A stretch of DNA of 35,608 nt. Origin: Butyrivibrio sp. Its GTDB lineage: Bacteria > Bacillota > Clostridia > Lachnospirales > Lachnospiraceae. The translations under genes were made by a program, and so were the position numbers. The notes beneath the pieces were generated by a model, which was not told the DNA's origin, ran no database searches, and saw only the letters and a program-made list of their open reading frames with translations. Positions 1-7,792 of this stretch are shown in pieces; position 1 is the first letter of the stretch; each line of letters begins with the position of its first letter. The stretch covers positions 1 to 35,608 of the forward strand of contig JAAVHB010000041.1 in assembly GCA_014799955.1 (NCBI GenBank), in the 5' to 3' direction.

Positions 1-1
1 C

Positions 2-379
2 AAATGCATAGACAACGAGCTCCTGATGTTTTTTTTTTGCTTTAAAAAAAGATACCGCGAAATTTCGCTCAACGAGCCGATAGGTACTGACAAAGAGGGC
101 AACGAAATAAGCATTATCGACGTCATGGAGAGCGGCGAGAGCGATTTCCTTGACAGCTATATTTTAAAATGCGATTTGCAGGTACTCCACAGGGCGGTGG
201 AGGAGGCTCTTACGGAGCGGGAGAAAAAAATAATAATCAGGCGGTTCGGGCTTTATAACTGCCGGGAGACCACCCAGCGGGAGCTTGCCAAGGATATGAA
301 CATAAGCCGCAGCTATGTCAGCCGTATCGAAAAGAAGGCAATCGAAAAGCTGCGCGATTATTACGACAAAAATATATAA
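2..379 (+). CDS. sigK: Sporulation sigma factor SigK-type, C-terminal part (5' end outside window)
   Basis: The reading frame is open from base 2, so this is the 3' part of a longer gene with about 125 visible residues. It opens with CIDNELLM, typical of the end of sigma region 2, followed by a linker containing DKEGNEIS, which resembles SigK more than SigE. Region 4 ends in a helix-turn-helix (TQRELAKDMNISRSYVSRIE) that would contact the -35 element. The family directs late mother-cell transcription during sporulation. A run of ten T at 29-38 encodes MFFFCF where relatives usually have a residue pattern like MHLRxL. The frame and spacing are kept, so the protein is probably intact. The ATG at 26 is internal, not the start. 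Whether an intervening element interrupts the 5' part cannot be seen. Confidence 0.85.
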   Translation, partial: KCIDNELLMFFFCFKKRYREISLNEPIGTDKEGNEISIIDVMESGESDFLDSYILKCDLQVLHRAVEEALTEREKKIIIRRFGLYNCRETTQRELAKDMNISRSYVSRIEKKAIEKLRDYYDKNI

Positions 380-383
380 CTTG

Positions 384-412
384 TTGAAAAAGCTATACAA
401 TGCTGATATACT
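384..412 (+). promoter_or_regulatory. Sigma-A-type promoter candidate for the glycosyltransferase
   Basis: TTGAAA (384-389) is separated by 17 bp from TATACT (407-412), directly after the sigK stop. A small hairpin (AGCCAA/TTGGCT, 420-437) follows in the leader, and a Shine-Dalgarno-like ACGGAG lies at 458-463, before the ATG at 473. Called from the consensus match only. Confidence 0.5.
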
Positions 413-472
413 GTTGCTTAGCCAAGGGGATTTGGCTGGTGTAAGATTTGATTATTTACGGAGTATTATGAT

Positions 473-1246
473 ATGGCGGTTAAAACACTGTCGGTAATTA
501 TACCGACCTTTAACGAAGCGGACAATATAAAAAAGCTTCTTGATGAAATTGATGCGGCGCTGCAAAAGGTGCCCTATGAAATAATTTTTGTGGACGACAG
601 CACGGATTCCACTCCCGAACTTCTTGCCGATATTGCGCGGCTTGACAGGCGGGTAAGATTTGAGCACAGGGAAAATAAAAGCGGACTTGCGACGGCGGTG
701 CTGCGCGGATTTGAGCTTGCGTCGGGAGATTATATCGCGGTTATGGACGCGGATTTGCAGCATCCGCCGATAGCGCTTCGGTATATGTAATGCGCTATGC
801 GAAGGGGCGCCGACATATGTATTCCCAGCAGGTTTATTCCGGGCGGGAGCGACGGCGGACTTGATTTTTACAGAAAATTCGTATCGGGCACCGCAAGATA
901 CATAGGCAAAATTTTTCTTCGCTGTATCCGGCGGATTTCGGACCCCACAAGCGGGCTTTTCATGTTCAGGCGCAGTATCCTCAATGACGCGTATTTGCGT
1001 CCAATCGGCTGGAAAATACTGATTGAGGTGCTTGCGATGTGCGATTACTCCAAGGTTACGGAGGTTCCGTATACCTTTTGCAGCCGCAACGCAGGAGAGT
1101 CCAAGCTTTCAAAAAAAGTGACGCTCGAATATTTACGGCAGATTTTTAATCTGATACCCAGAGCAAAACGGAACCGCGCAAACGTCGTCAAATGGTCTCC
1201 GGCGCGCCTTGAGCTGGAATTGCGGGAATTAAATTCACGTCTTTAG
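473..1246 (+). pseudogene. GT2 polyprenol-phosphate glycosyltransferase, interrupted by an in-frame TAA
   Basis: This is a GT-A family 2 glycosyltransferase of the dolichol/polyprenyl-phosphate mannose synthase type, which transfers a sugar from a nucleotide donor to a lipid phosphate carrier at the membrane. The N-terminus shows IIPTFNEADNI, VDDSTDSTPELL and the catalytic DADLQHPP. The C-terminal half has SRF, GWKILIEVL and the family sequence VPYTFCSRNAGESKLS. One TAA at 788-790 breaks the frame shortly after HPP. Both halves are in the same frame, and the HPP to GAD distance equals that of intact relatives when the stop counts as one residue. This is therefore a nonsense change, not a frameshift. 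An ATG at 797 lacks a ribosome binding site. Readthrough or a sequencing error remain possible. The next genes are LCP envelope proteins, suggesting a cell-surface polymer role. Confidence 0.8.
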
Positions 1247-1299
1247 ATTAGAATAAATACCGGAAGTTTTTTAATATACATGAAAGGCTTTGACATATA

Positions 1300-2670
1300 A
1301 TGAGCAGTCAGAAGAAAAAAAAGAAGAATCACAACAGGAATAACAAAAGACCGGAGCAAAGGCGGACGGAGCCTGCTAAGGTGAATAATACGGAGAAAGA
1401 GGAGCCGGAACCTGAAAAGGAAGTAAAGCCGGAGGAGAAAGTGCCGGAACCTGAAAAGGAAGTAATTCCGGAAGAGAAGGAACCGGAGCCCGAAAAGGAA
1501 GTAATTCCGGAAGAAAAAGAGCCGGAGCCCGAAAAAGAGGACAAGGGCGAAAATAATGAATCTGAAAACGGTAAGAAGCTTAAGGGCGCGAAAAAGGCTG
1601 TGCTTATAATCGCGGTTGTGCTTTTTGTAGTTCTTTTGCTGCTTATGTCGGCTTATTTTATAATCAGGGAGTATGTAAACAGAAGATTCCTTGACCAGAT
1701 TAATTATGAATCGACCAATGAAAGCTTTTCCATAAATGAGAATATTCCAACCGAAACCCAGTCCGAGGGCGAGACAATCAGACCGGAGGATAATCTTGAC
1801 GAAGTGCAGAAGAGTCTTATACAGGCCGACGCGAAAACCTTTTTCCTCAACGGAGAATCGGCGGAGTCAAATTATGTTACCAATATACTTTTGATTGGCT
1901 CCGATGTGAGACCGGGAAAGGAATGGAACGGCAATTCGGACGCGATGATTCTTGTTTCGATAAATAACAAGACCAAAAAGGTGGTTATGACCAGCTTTAT
2001 GCGCGATATGTATGTGTATATACCGATTGTGGATACCTGCGCAAAGCTGAATTCCGCGCATGCGTACGGCGGAAGCGAGCTGCTTTGCCAGACGATAACT
2101 GGTGCGTTCAAGATAAAGATTGACAGGTATGTACGTGTGGATTTCTACGGACTTATGGATATAATCGACGCGGCCGGAGGCGTGGACATGTATGTAACGC
2201 CAGAGGAACTTCCGGTACTCAATCAGTATATTACCGATATGTGCAAAGAAAGCGGCACGGGAATGATTCCCGACGGATACTATCTTAACGAGGCGGGGAA
2301 TGTTCATCTTAGCGGAATGCAGGCGGTGGCATATGCGAGAATACGTTATGTAGGGAACAGCGATTTTGAGAGGACAAACAGGCAGCGGAAGGTGCTGACC
2401 GAGCTTATAAATAACTGCAAGAAGATGAGCCTGTCGCAGATTACGGGGCTTGCGGATGTGGCGCTGCCCAGAATATCCACGAATATGAGCCAGAACGAGA
2501 TATGGGATATTATAAACAATTCGATAAAATATATGGGTTATGAGGTGGTGACTCAGAGAGTACCGTTTGACGGTGCCTTTACCTCGGAATATATAAATTA
2601 TCAGCAGGTGATTGTTCCCGATTATGTGAAAAATGTTGAAATGATGATAGACGGTATTTACGGAGAGTAA
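1300..2670 (+). CDS. LytR-CpsA-Psr (LCP) family protein with N-terminal Glu/Pro repeat
   Basis: LCP proteins transfer undecaprenyl-linked anionic glycopolymers such as teichoic acid or capsule to peptidoglycan outside the membrane. Residues 1-28 are a basic cytoplasmic start, and 29-80 are a Glu/Pro/Lys repeat (PEPEKEVIPEEKE type, 13 residues). Residues about 100-122 are one transmembrane helix, and the LCP domain runs from about 194 to 380. It begins NILLIGSDVRPG and contains SDAMILVSINN, TSFMRDMYVYIP and the Arg-rich FERTNRQRKVL, which matches the lipid-phosphate-binding arginines of the family. Length is 456 aa, long because of the repeat. It shares architecture with the LCP gene at 3622 and is probably co-transcribed with the nucleotidyltransferase 21 nt downstream. 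The exact polymer cannot be told from the sequence. Confidence 0.9.
   Translation: MSSQKKKKKNHNRNNKRPEQRRTEPAKVNNTEKEEPEPEKEVKPEEKVPEPEKEVIPEEKEPEPEKEVIPEEKEPEPEKEDKGENNESENGKKLKGAKKAVLIIAVVLFVVLLLLMSAYFIIREYVNRRFLDQINYESTNESFSINENIPTETQSEGETIRPEDNLDEVQKSLIQADAKTFFLNGESAESNYVTNILLIGSDVRPGKEWNGNSDAMILVSINNKTKKVVMTSFMRDMYVYIPIVDTCAKLNSAHAYGGSELLCQTITGAFKIKIDRYVRVDFYGLMDIIDAAGGVDMYVTPEELPVLNQYITDMCKESGTGMIPDGYYLNEAGNVHLSGMQAVAYARIRYVGNSDFERTNRQRKVLTELINNCKKMSLSQITGLADVALPRISTNMSQNEIWDIINNSIKYMGYEVVTQRVPFDGAFTSEYINYQQVIVPDYVKNVEMMIDGIYGE
1405..1541 (+). repeat. 39-bp in-frame tandem repeat (about 3.5 copies) in the LCP gene
   Basis: Units start at 1405, 1444, 1483 and 1522 (the last partial), each beginning CCGGA. 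Each encodes a 13-residue PEPEKEVxPEEKx unit of the cytoplasmic acidic/proline segment. Copies two and three are nearly identical, which suggests recent expansion and possible length variation between strains. Confidence 0.9.
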
Positions 2671-2691
2671 TAAAAGCGAGGAGGTTTTTAA

Positions 2692-3603
2692 ATGAATACG
2701 GCATTGGTGATTATGGCTGCGGGAATCGGCAGCCGTTTCGGAGGCGGGATAAAACAGCTTGAAAAAATGGGGCCCGAGGGTGAAATCATAATGGATTATT
2801 CCATATATGACGCAAAGCGCGCGGGCTTTAACAAGATTGTTTTCATAATCAGAAAAGACATAGAAAAGGATTTCTTGGAAATTGTCGGCAACAGGATTTC
2901 AAGGGTGATGGACGTTGAGTATGTGTATCAGCAGCTTGATAATATCCCTAACGGAGTGCGCGCCGCGGAGGGAAGGACGAAGCCGTGGGGAACGGGACAC
3001 GCTGTGCTGATGTGCAAGGACGTAGTGAAGGAGCCTTTCGCCGTGATAAACGCGGACGATTTTTACGGGGCGGAGTCCTTCAGGATAATTCATGACGAAC
3101 TTGCCAATCCCACACATTCGGGACGCAGGTATAATTTCTGTATGGCGGGCTTCAAGCTTGGCAATACCCTGAGCGAAAACGGAACGGTTACGAGAGGAAT
3201 CTGCGTTGAGGAAGGCGGAATTCTCAAATCCGTTTACGAAACCTCGGGAATAGAGTATGCCGGCGGGACACTTAAGTATGACAAGGGGGACTGTCCCGTA
3301 AAGGCGACGCTTGACAGCAAAGTCTCAATGAATATGTGGGGACTGACTCCGCAGTTTTTTGATGAGCTCGAGCCGAGATTTGAGGACTTTTTAAAGGGGC
3401 TGGCAGAGGACGATGTGAAATCGGAATTTTTGCTTCCAAAGGTTGTCGATGAGCTTATCAGTGAGGGGATTGCCGAGGTAAAGGTGCTTGAAACGGACGG
3501 CAAATGGTTCGGCGTGACATACAAGGAGGATAAGCCGTCGGTTGTAAATTCGATTAAAAAGCTTATTGAGAAAGGAATATATCCGGAAAATCTTTGGGGA
3601 TAA
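2692..3603 (+). CDS. Sugar-phosphate nucleotidyltransferase family protein
   Basis: This is a 303-aa NTP_transferase fold enzyme, which would couple a sugar (or choline-like) phosphate to a nucleotide. The N-terminus holds the nucleotide-binding loop (MAAGIGSRFGGGIKQLEKMG, residues 8-27). GTGHAVLMCKD and INADDFYG follow, the latter with the metal-binding aspartates. The Shine-Dalgarno GAGGAGG lies just before the ATG at 2692. It lies between two LCP genes, so an activated precursor for a surface glycopolymer is the likely product. Family members are often annotated only as nucleotidyltransferase, and the substrate cannot be assigned from the sequence. It differs from GalU enough that I give no gene symbol. 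Confidence 0.85.
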   Translation: MNTALVIMAAGIGSRFGGGIKQLEKMGPEGEIIMDYSIYDAKRAGFNKIVFIIRKDIEKDFLEIVGNRISRVMDVEYVYQQLDNIPNGVRAAEGRTKPWGTGHAVLMCKDVVKEPFAVINADDFYGAESFRIIHDELANPTHSGRRYNFCMAGFKLGNTLSENGTVTRGICVEEGGILKSVYETSGIEYAGGTLKYDKGDCPVKATLDSKVSMNMWGLTPQFFDELEPRFEDFLKGLAEDDVKSEFLLPKVVDELISEGIAEVKVLETDGKWFGVTYKEDKPSVVNSIKKLIEKGIYPENLWG

Positions 3604-3621
3604 AATGAGGGGAAACGCAGG

Positions 3622-4761
3622 ATGAAAAAAGGTAAGAACAAAAAAAAGAAAATGAAGGCGGGAGCCAGGGCGGCAATAATCGGAGGCTCCATAGTCGGTT
3701 TCATTCTGGTTGCGGCGGTGGCGATTGTATGTGTACTCATACATTTTATTAATAAAATGAATTATGTTCCGTTGGTTGAGGACTATACGATACGTTCACA
3801 GACCGTTCCGCATATAGAGGATGTTACCAATCCCATGGTTGTGGAAGAAACAAGCAAGGATTCGTCGCAGGAGGAGCTTGACGAGTATCAGAGTCTTGCC
3901 GAGGCCGCCTTGGAAAATGTAAAGGGAGAATACGAGGAGCTGGGGGAAATATACAATATTCTTCTGATTGGCTCCGATACAAGAGAGCAATACGATGCCG
4001 GTCGCTCCGACACAATGATACTTATTTCAATAAACCGACAGCAGAAGCGCATTGTCGCGACATCATTTCTGAGGGACTTATATGTTAAACTTCCGCAGAG
4101 AGGATACGATAAGATAAACGCGGCGTACGCATGGGGCGGTGTGGAAATGCTGCTTGAAACGCTCGAGTATAATTTTTCGCTGCACATAGATAAATATATT
4201 TCCGTTGATTTCCTGTCCTTTGTCAAGGTGGTTGACATACTTGGAGGAATTGACGTCGATGTTCAGGAGGACGAGCTTTTTTGGTGCAACCAGTACATAC
4301 ATGCCAGCAATCTGCTGCTCGGAGAGCCGGAGCATTCGGACTATCTTGAAAAGGCGGACGGCTCGTTCCAGCATTTAAGCGGCAAGCAGGCTCTGGCGTA
4401 TTCGCGTTTCAGATATGTCGGCAACGGAGATTTTACGAGAACGGAAAGACAGCGCAAGGTCATAAACATTATTTTTGACAAGATGAAAAAAGTCAGCGCG
4501 GGAACGCTTATTGAGCTGCTTGATTCGATTCTGCCGATGGTTACCACAAACATTCCCACGGGAGAGTTTCTGGAGTTGATTGCGATACTTCCGGAAATGT
4601 CAAAATACGATATATTCTCGTGGAGCGTTCCGGACGACAGCTATAAATTTCTCACGATTGACGGCGTATCCAGTATAGGAATTGATTTCAATCATTACAT
4701 AGATAAAATATATAAGTATATGTACGCGGATATTGACGAGCTTCAGAAAATGACACAGTAA
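3622..4761 (+). CDS. LytR-CpsA-Psr (LCP) family protein
   Basis: This is a second LCP protein of 379 aa: a short, very basic cytoplasmic N-terminus (residues 1-17), one transmembrane helix (about 18-42), a linker, and an extracellular LCP domain from about residue 112. It carries YNILLIGSDTRE, RSDTMILISINRQQK, SFLRDLYVKLP and FTRTERQRKVI, the same landmarks as the upstream LCP gene without its acidic repeat. The start follows 18 nt after the nucleotidyltransferase stop with a GGGGAAACGCAGG leader. The transcript ends at a hairpin terminator at 4771. Together with the nucleotidyltransferase and the broken GT2 it forms a small envelope-polymer assembly cluster. Confidence 0.9.
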   Translation: MKKGKNKKKKMKAGARAAIIGGSIVGFILVAAVAIVCVLIHFINKMNYVPLVEDYTIRSQTVPHIEDVTNPMVVEETSKDSSQEELDEYQSLAEAALENVKGEYEELGEIYNILLIGSDTREQYDAGRSDTMILISINRQQKRIVATSFLRDLYVKLPQRGYDKINAAYAWGGVEMLLETLEYNFSLHIDKYISVDFLSFVKVVDILGGIDVDVQEDELFWCNQYIHASNLLLGEPEHSDYLEKADGSFQHLSGKQALAYSRFRYVGNGDFTRTERQRKVINIIFDKMKKVSAGTLIELLDSILPMVTTNIPTGEFLELIAILPEMSKYDIFSWSVPDDSYKFLTIDGVSSIGIDFNHYIDKIYKYMYADIDELQKMTQ

Positions 4762-4770
4762 TTTTTTTGC

Positions 4771-4798
4771 AAAAGAGAATGACAGCATTCTCTTTTTT
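4771..4798 (+). terminator. Intrinsic terminator of the LCP cluster
   Basis: An 11-bp perfect stem (AAAAGAGAATG at 4771-4781, CATTCTCTTTT at 4786-4796) with a 4-nt loop ends in a short T run. It starts 9 nt after the LCP stop codon. Confidence 0.8.
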
Positions 4799-4842
4799 GC
4801 ATATATTATAATAAGCGCTTAAAAAGACGGGCGGGAACAGCT

Positions 4843-5100
4843 TTGAGAATATGTGAGCTTCGCGATAAGGAGGTAATCAACTCCTGCGACTGTAAAATCC
4901 TCGGATTTGTTGTCGATGTGGATATTGATATGTATACCGGAAAGATTGTTGCGATAATCGTGCCGGGGCCATCCAAAATATTCAGCTTTTTCGGCAGGGA
5001 AAACGAGTATGTGATTCCCTATGAGTGCATCTGCAAGGTGGGGCCTGACGTAATCCTTGTCAATGTGTGCGAGGAAAAGGTTCTGTGCAAGCTTCAATGA
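4843..5100 (+). CDS. YlmC/YmxH family sporulation protein (PRC-barrel)
   Basis: A small 85-aa protein starting at TTG (4843); no ATG fits the frame. It has the typical start MRICELRDKEVIN, then a GxIVAIIVPGPSK segment and EYVIPYECICKVGPDVILV. This matches the PRC-barrel-like YlmC/YmxH family found in endospore formers. Its biochemical role is not established. It is consistent with the upstream SigK-type gene in suggesting a spore former. It stands alone between a terminator and the esterase promoter, so it is probably monocistronic. Confidence 0.8.
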   Translation: MRICELRDKEVINSCDCKILGFVVDVDIDMYTGKIVAIIVPGPSKIFSFFGRENEYVIPYECICKVGPDVILVNVCEEKVLCKLQ

Positions 5101-5157
5101 TATTTTTCATAAAATTACACTTTCTTTATGGATAGTACATAACCTCGATGACAGTAC

Positions 5158-5186
5158 TTGATTTAAAAACGGAAGTTTTATATAAT
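5158..5186 (+). promoter_or_regulatory. Promoter of the esterase gene
   Basis: TTGATT (5158-5163), a 17-bp spacer and a perfect TATAAT (5181-5186). Transcription would start near 5193, giving a leader of about 190 nt that contains both tandem-repeat arrays. Confidence 0.7.
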
Positions 5187-5215
5187 TTATACTGTAGAAA
5201 ATACCGTTGGTAATA

Positions 5216-5263
5216 CGGCACAAAGAGGAAAGTCCCGTTCGGCGCAAAGAGGAAAGTCCCGTT
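5216..5263 (+). repeat. 24-bp direct repeat, two copies, in the esterase leader
   Basis: Two near-identical 24-bp units (5216-5239 and 5240-5263), each running from CGGC through AAAGAGGAAAGTCCCGTT and differing by one base. The second copy feeds into the wider leader element at 5255-5375. Confidence 0.9.
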
Positions 5264-5375
5264 CGGCGCACAGCACCTCGCGGGAATGCTGGCACCTCGC
5301 GGGAATGCTGGCGCCTCGCGGGAATGCTGGCACCTTGCGGGAATGCTGGCGCCTCGCGGGAACGTTAAAGGAGAA
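5255..5375 (+). repeat. Dispersed 5' leader element, expanded copy (other copy at 20705-20748, minus strand)
   Basis: It begins with AGTCCCGTTCGGC and ends with GCCTCGCGGGAACG then TTAAAGGAGAA, which is the ribosome binding region of the esterase. The same two blocks in the same order precede the buk start codon on the minus strand, joined there by only 6 nt. In this copy the middle has expanded into the 19-bp tandem array. The shared part includes the Shine-Dalgarno sequence, so it is a leader element and not a gene remnant. Confidence 0.75.
5273..5366 (+). repeat. 19-bp tandem repeat, five copies, in the esterase leader
   Basis: Units of GCACCTCGCGGGAATGCTG start at 5273, 5292, 5311, 5330 and 5349 (the last is 18 nt and diverges at its end). 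Variants are A/G at position 3 and C/T at position 7. The array ends 14 nt before the esterase ATG. There are no unique spacers, so it is not a CRISPR. Confidence 0.95.
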
Positions 5376-5380
5376 AGAAC

Positions 5381-6424
5381 ATGAAAAAATACCGAAAAGC
5401 GTTTTTGATTTCAGCCGCTGCGCTTGCGTTTGTTTCTTTAACCGCCTGCGCTTCAAAGACAAGCGAAGAGACAGGAACGCCGGAAAGCGCGGCGCCGACT
5501 TTGAGTGTGACAGAATCCGCGTCCGCGGACGTTACAGAGACTCTGCCGGAGGAAACTTCAAAGGAGAATAACGAGGAGCTTTCATATATGGAAAAATACG
5601 CCGATATAATCGAAAAGGAGCTGCCGGAGGAAATTGAAAAGAAGCGGGACGGAGTGAACTATCCGGAATTCAAAAAGTATCGATATTACTCGACGACCGC
5701 CGAAAGAGATACCAATGTAAACGTACTTCTTCCTTCGGATTATTCCGAGGATAAGGAATATCCGGTACTCTATATCCTTCACGGCTATTATGACAATGAG
5801 GACTGGATGGCAAGACCGATAGTGAGTATAAGCACTATGCTGTCAAATCTCTGCGCCGACGGAAAGGCAAAGGAGATGATAGTCGTTGTTCCGTATATTT
5901 ATTGCAGTAAGGAAATGCCGTACTGTACGGGAATGGACTTAACAAATTCGCTTAATTACGATAATTTTATCAATGACCTTACAACCGATTTGATGCCGTT
6001 TATAGAGAGTAATTTTTCCGTTGCTAAAGGCAGGGAAAATACGGCTATAACAGGTTTTTCGATGGGAGGCAGAGAGTCGCTTTTTATCGGATTTTCGCAT
6101 CCAGAGCTGTTCGGGTATATCGGAGCGGTTTGTCCGGCGCCGGGTCTTACTCCGGTAGCAAATTCTCCCATGCATCCCGGACAGATGGAGGAATCTGAGC
6201 TTACTTTTTCCGACAATTCTCCGTATATGCTGCTTATAAGCGCGGCAGAAAACGACGGTGTTGTCGGTTCGTTCCCGGCTTCCTATCATAATATGCTTAA
6301 TGCAAACAAAACGGAGCATCTTTGGCATACGACTTCGCGCGGCGGACATGACCACAGCAGCGTAAAGCCTCATTTATATAATTTCTTAAGAGTCATTTTT
6401 CAAAACACAGCCGAAGCGGAGTGA
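5381..6424 (+). CDS. Secreted lipoprotein esterase, alpha/beta-hydrolase (CE1/esterase D-like)
   Basis: A 347-aa protein with a lipoprotein signal peptide: basic start, hydrophobic core and the lipobox LTAC, giving a lipid-anchored Cys near residue 23. A Ser/Thr/Glu-rich linker precedes an alpha/beta-hydrolase domain of the putative-esterase family that includes feruloyl and acetylxylan esterases. Visible features are YPVLYILHGYYDN (oxyanion region), the nucleophile elbow GFSMGG, and a C-terminal HDHSSVKPHLYNFL segment that probably supplies the catalytic His. It would act outside the membrane on ester-linked substituents of plant polysaccharide, but the substrate is inference. The ATG at 5381 follows AAAGGAGAAAG. 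Its leader is unusual (promoter at 5158, tandem repeats, dispersed element). Confidence 0.85.
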   Translation: MKKYRKAFLISAAALAFVSLTACASKTSEETGTPESAAPTLSVTESASADVTETLPEETSKENNEELSYMEKYADIIEKELPEEIEKKRDGVNYPEFKKYRYYSTTAERDTNVNVLLPSDYSEDKEYPVLYILHGYYDNEDWMARPIVSISTMLSNLCADGKAKEMIVVVPYIYCSKEMPYCTGMDLTNSLNYDNFINDLTTDLMPFIESNFSVAKGRENTAITGFSMGGRESLFIGFSHPELFGYIGAVCPAPGLTPVANSPMHPGQMEESELTFSDNSPYMLLISAAENDGVVGSFPASYHNMLNANKTEHLWHTTSRGGHDHSSVKPHLYNFLRVIFQNTAEAE

Positions 6425-6434
6425 ATACCCCGCA

Positions 6435-6484
6435 GCAGTCGCCAAATGTCTGCAAGCAGCCACTTGGCTCGTTGCTCGCGGGAA
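6435..6484 (+). repeat. 50-bp dispersed 3' hairpin repeat, copy 1
   Basis: It starts 10 nt after the esterase stop and is 45/50 identical to 19473-19522; all five differences are transitions. The core GCCAAATG-n-CTG-CAAG-CAG-n-CACTTGGC folds into a long imperfect hairpin. The tail is CGCGGGAA, a motif also found in the 5' leader element. No coding sense was found. Confidence 0.85.
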
Positions 6485-6527
6485 TAAATCGGCTGCACAT
6501 AACCGAAACGCACTGACCGGGTATTGA

Positions 6528-6556
6528 TTGTCAATATCCGGTTATGTTATTATACG
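6528..6556 (+). promoter_or_regulatory. Promoter candidate for the deoB operon
   Basis: TTGTCA (6528-6533), a 17-bp spacer and TATACG (6551-6556), about 58 bp before the deoB start. Moderate consensus match. Confidence 0.45.
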
Positions 6557-6613
6557 GATATGAAGTTATTTCGGGACGGGTTGACAGCCCGGCTAAAGGA
6601 ACAGGGGGATTCT

Positions 6614-7792
6614 ATGGCACGAGTGATATGGATTGTTCTTGACAGCGTCGGAATGGGCGCGCTGCCGGACGCGGAGAGATTCGGAGACGTGGGCGCGAAT
6701 ACTATTGCGCATACATGGGAGTATAACGGCGGACTTAACATTCCCAATATGTTAAGGCTCGGTCTTGGCAATATTGACGGAATGACGGCGCTGCCCGTTA
6801 CGGAGAACCCAATCGGGGCGTACGCGAGGGCGGGAGAGCGCTCTGACGGCAAGGATACGACGGTGGGACATTGGGAGATGACGGGAGTGATTTCCGAAAA
6901 GGCTTTCCCCACTTACCCCGACGGCTTTCCGAAGGAAATAATAGACGCCTTTATTGAGCGGACATGTGTTCCCGGAGTGCTCGGAAACTGCGTCGCGTCG
7001 GGTACGGAAATAATAAAGCGGTTTGGAGCGGAGAATGAGCGCACGGGAATGCCGATAGTATATACCTCTGCGGACAGTGTTTTTCAGATTGCGGTAAATG
7101 TTGAAAAATATCCGCTTGAACGGCTTTACGGGATGTGCGGGGCGGCGCGCGAAATACTCCGCGGAGAGCATGAGGTCGCGAGGGTCATCGCAAGACCATT
7201 TATCGGACAGGACGGGAATTATACAAGGACGGCGGACAGACGGGATTACGCGGTACTGCCTCCGGAGTATAATCTTTTGAACAGGCTTAAGGAGCAGGGC
7301 TTTGACGTGGCTGCCGTCGGCAAGATAGAAGATATTTTCGCAGGTTCGGGAATCACCGAGGCGGTTCACACGAAATCGAATATGCACGGCGTTGACGAGA
7401 CCTTAAGTCTTATGAAGGAGGATATAAACGGGATTATATTTACCAATCTGGTGGAGTTTGACTCCTCGTGGGGACACAGAAGGGACGCGGCGGGCTACGG
7501 AAATGGTCTTGAAGAGTTTGACGCGAGACTGCCCGAGATTATGGGGGCAATGAAGCCCGACGATATTCTCATAATCAATGCCGACCACGGCTGTGACCCT
7601 ACCTTTAAGGGAACCGACCATACGAGGGAATATGTTCCGGTGCTTGTGTACGGTCAGCCTATCGTTCCGGGAAGCTTCGGAACAAGGAACTCCTTTGCGG
7701 ATATAGGGCAGAGCATCGCCGAATATATCGGAGCTAAGCCTATCGCAAACGGAGAAAGCTTTATGGGGATTATCGGGAGGAAAAGCCTATGA
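6614..7792 (+). CDS. deoB: Phosphopentomutase
   Basis: A 392-aa enzyme interconverting (deoxy)ribose 1-phosphate and 5-phosphate in the cytoplasm, which links nucleoside breakdown to the pentose phosphate pathway. I take the ATG at 6614, not upstream in-frame codons: AGGGGG lies just before it, and the protein then begins ARVIWIVLDSVGMGALPD, the normal family start with the first metal-binding Asp. The phosphorylated Thr lies in KDTTVGHWEM, and the other metal ligands in NADHGCDPTFKGTDHTRE. Length matches the family. It overlaps pdp by 4 nt (ATGA), so the two are translationally coupled: the phosphorylase releases deoxyribose 1-phosphate and this enzyme converts it. Confidence 0.95.
   Translation: MARVIWIVLDSVGMGALPDAERFGDVGANTIAHTWEYNGGLNIPNMLRLGLGNIDGMTALPVTENPIGAYARAGERSDGKDTTVGHWEMTGVISEKAFPTYPDGFPKEIIDAFIERTCVPGVLGNCVASGTEIIKRFGAENERTGMPIVYTSADSVFQIAVNVEKYPLERLYGMCGAAREILRGEHEVARVIARPFIGQDGNYTRTADRRDYAVLPPEYNLLNRLKEQGFDVAAVGKIEDIFAGSGITEAVHTKSNMHGVDETLSLMKEDINGIIFTNLVEFDSSWGHRRDAAGYGNGLEEFDARLPEIMGAMKPDDILIINADHGCDPTFKGTDHTREYVPVLVYGQPIVPGSFGTRNSFADIGQSIAEYIGAKPIANGESFMGIIGRKSL

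Noticed and set aside
797..1246. Separate gene starting at ATG 797
   Set aside because: No ribosome binding site; the protein lacks the nucleotide-binding half and is in frame with the upstream half, so it is the rest of the broken glycosyltransferase.
3234..3740. Minus-strand frame of 168 codons opposite the nucleotidyltransferase and LCP genes
   Set aside because: A shadow of two well-supported genes; the Ser/Phe-rich composition is typical of antisense reading.
5216..5366. Tandem repeats considered as a CRISPR array
   Set aside because: Units are directly adjacent with no unique spacers, are too short, and no cas gene is near.
5187..5380. Riboswitch in the esterase leader
   Set aside because: The leader is long enough, but consists largely of repeats and shows no known aptamer core or terminator/antiterminator pair.
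5187..5462. Minus-strand frame of 91 codons with AFPRGA-like repeats
   Set aside because: It is the antisense of the leader tandem repeats and the esterase start; it has no ribosome binding site and its repetitive residues come only from the DNA repeat.
6752..7387. Minus-strand frame of 211 codons inside deoB
   Set aside because: It lies entirely within a conserved full-length phosphopentomutase and has no recognisable domain.
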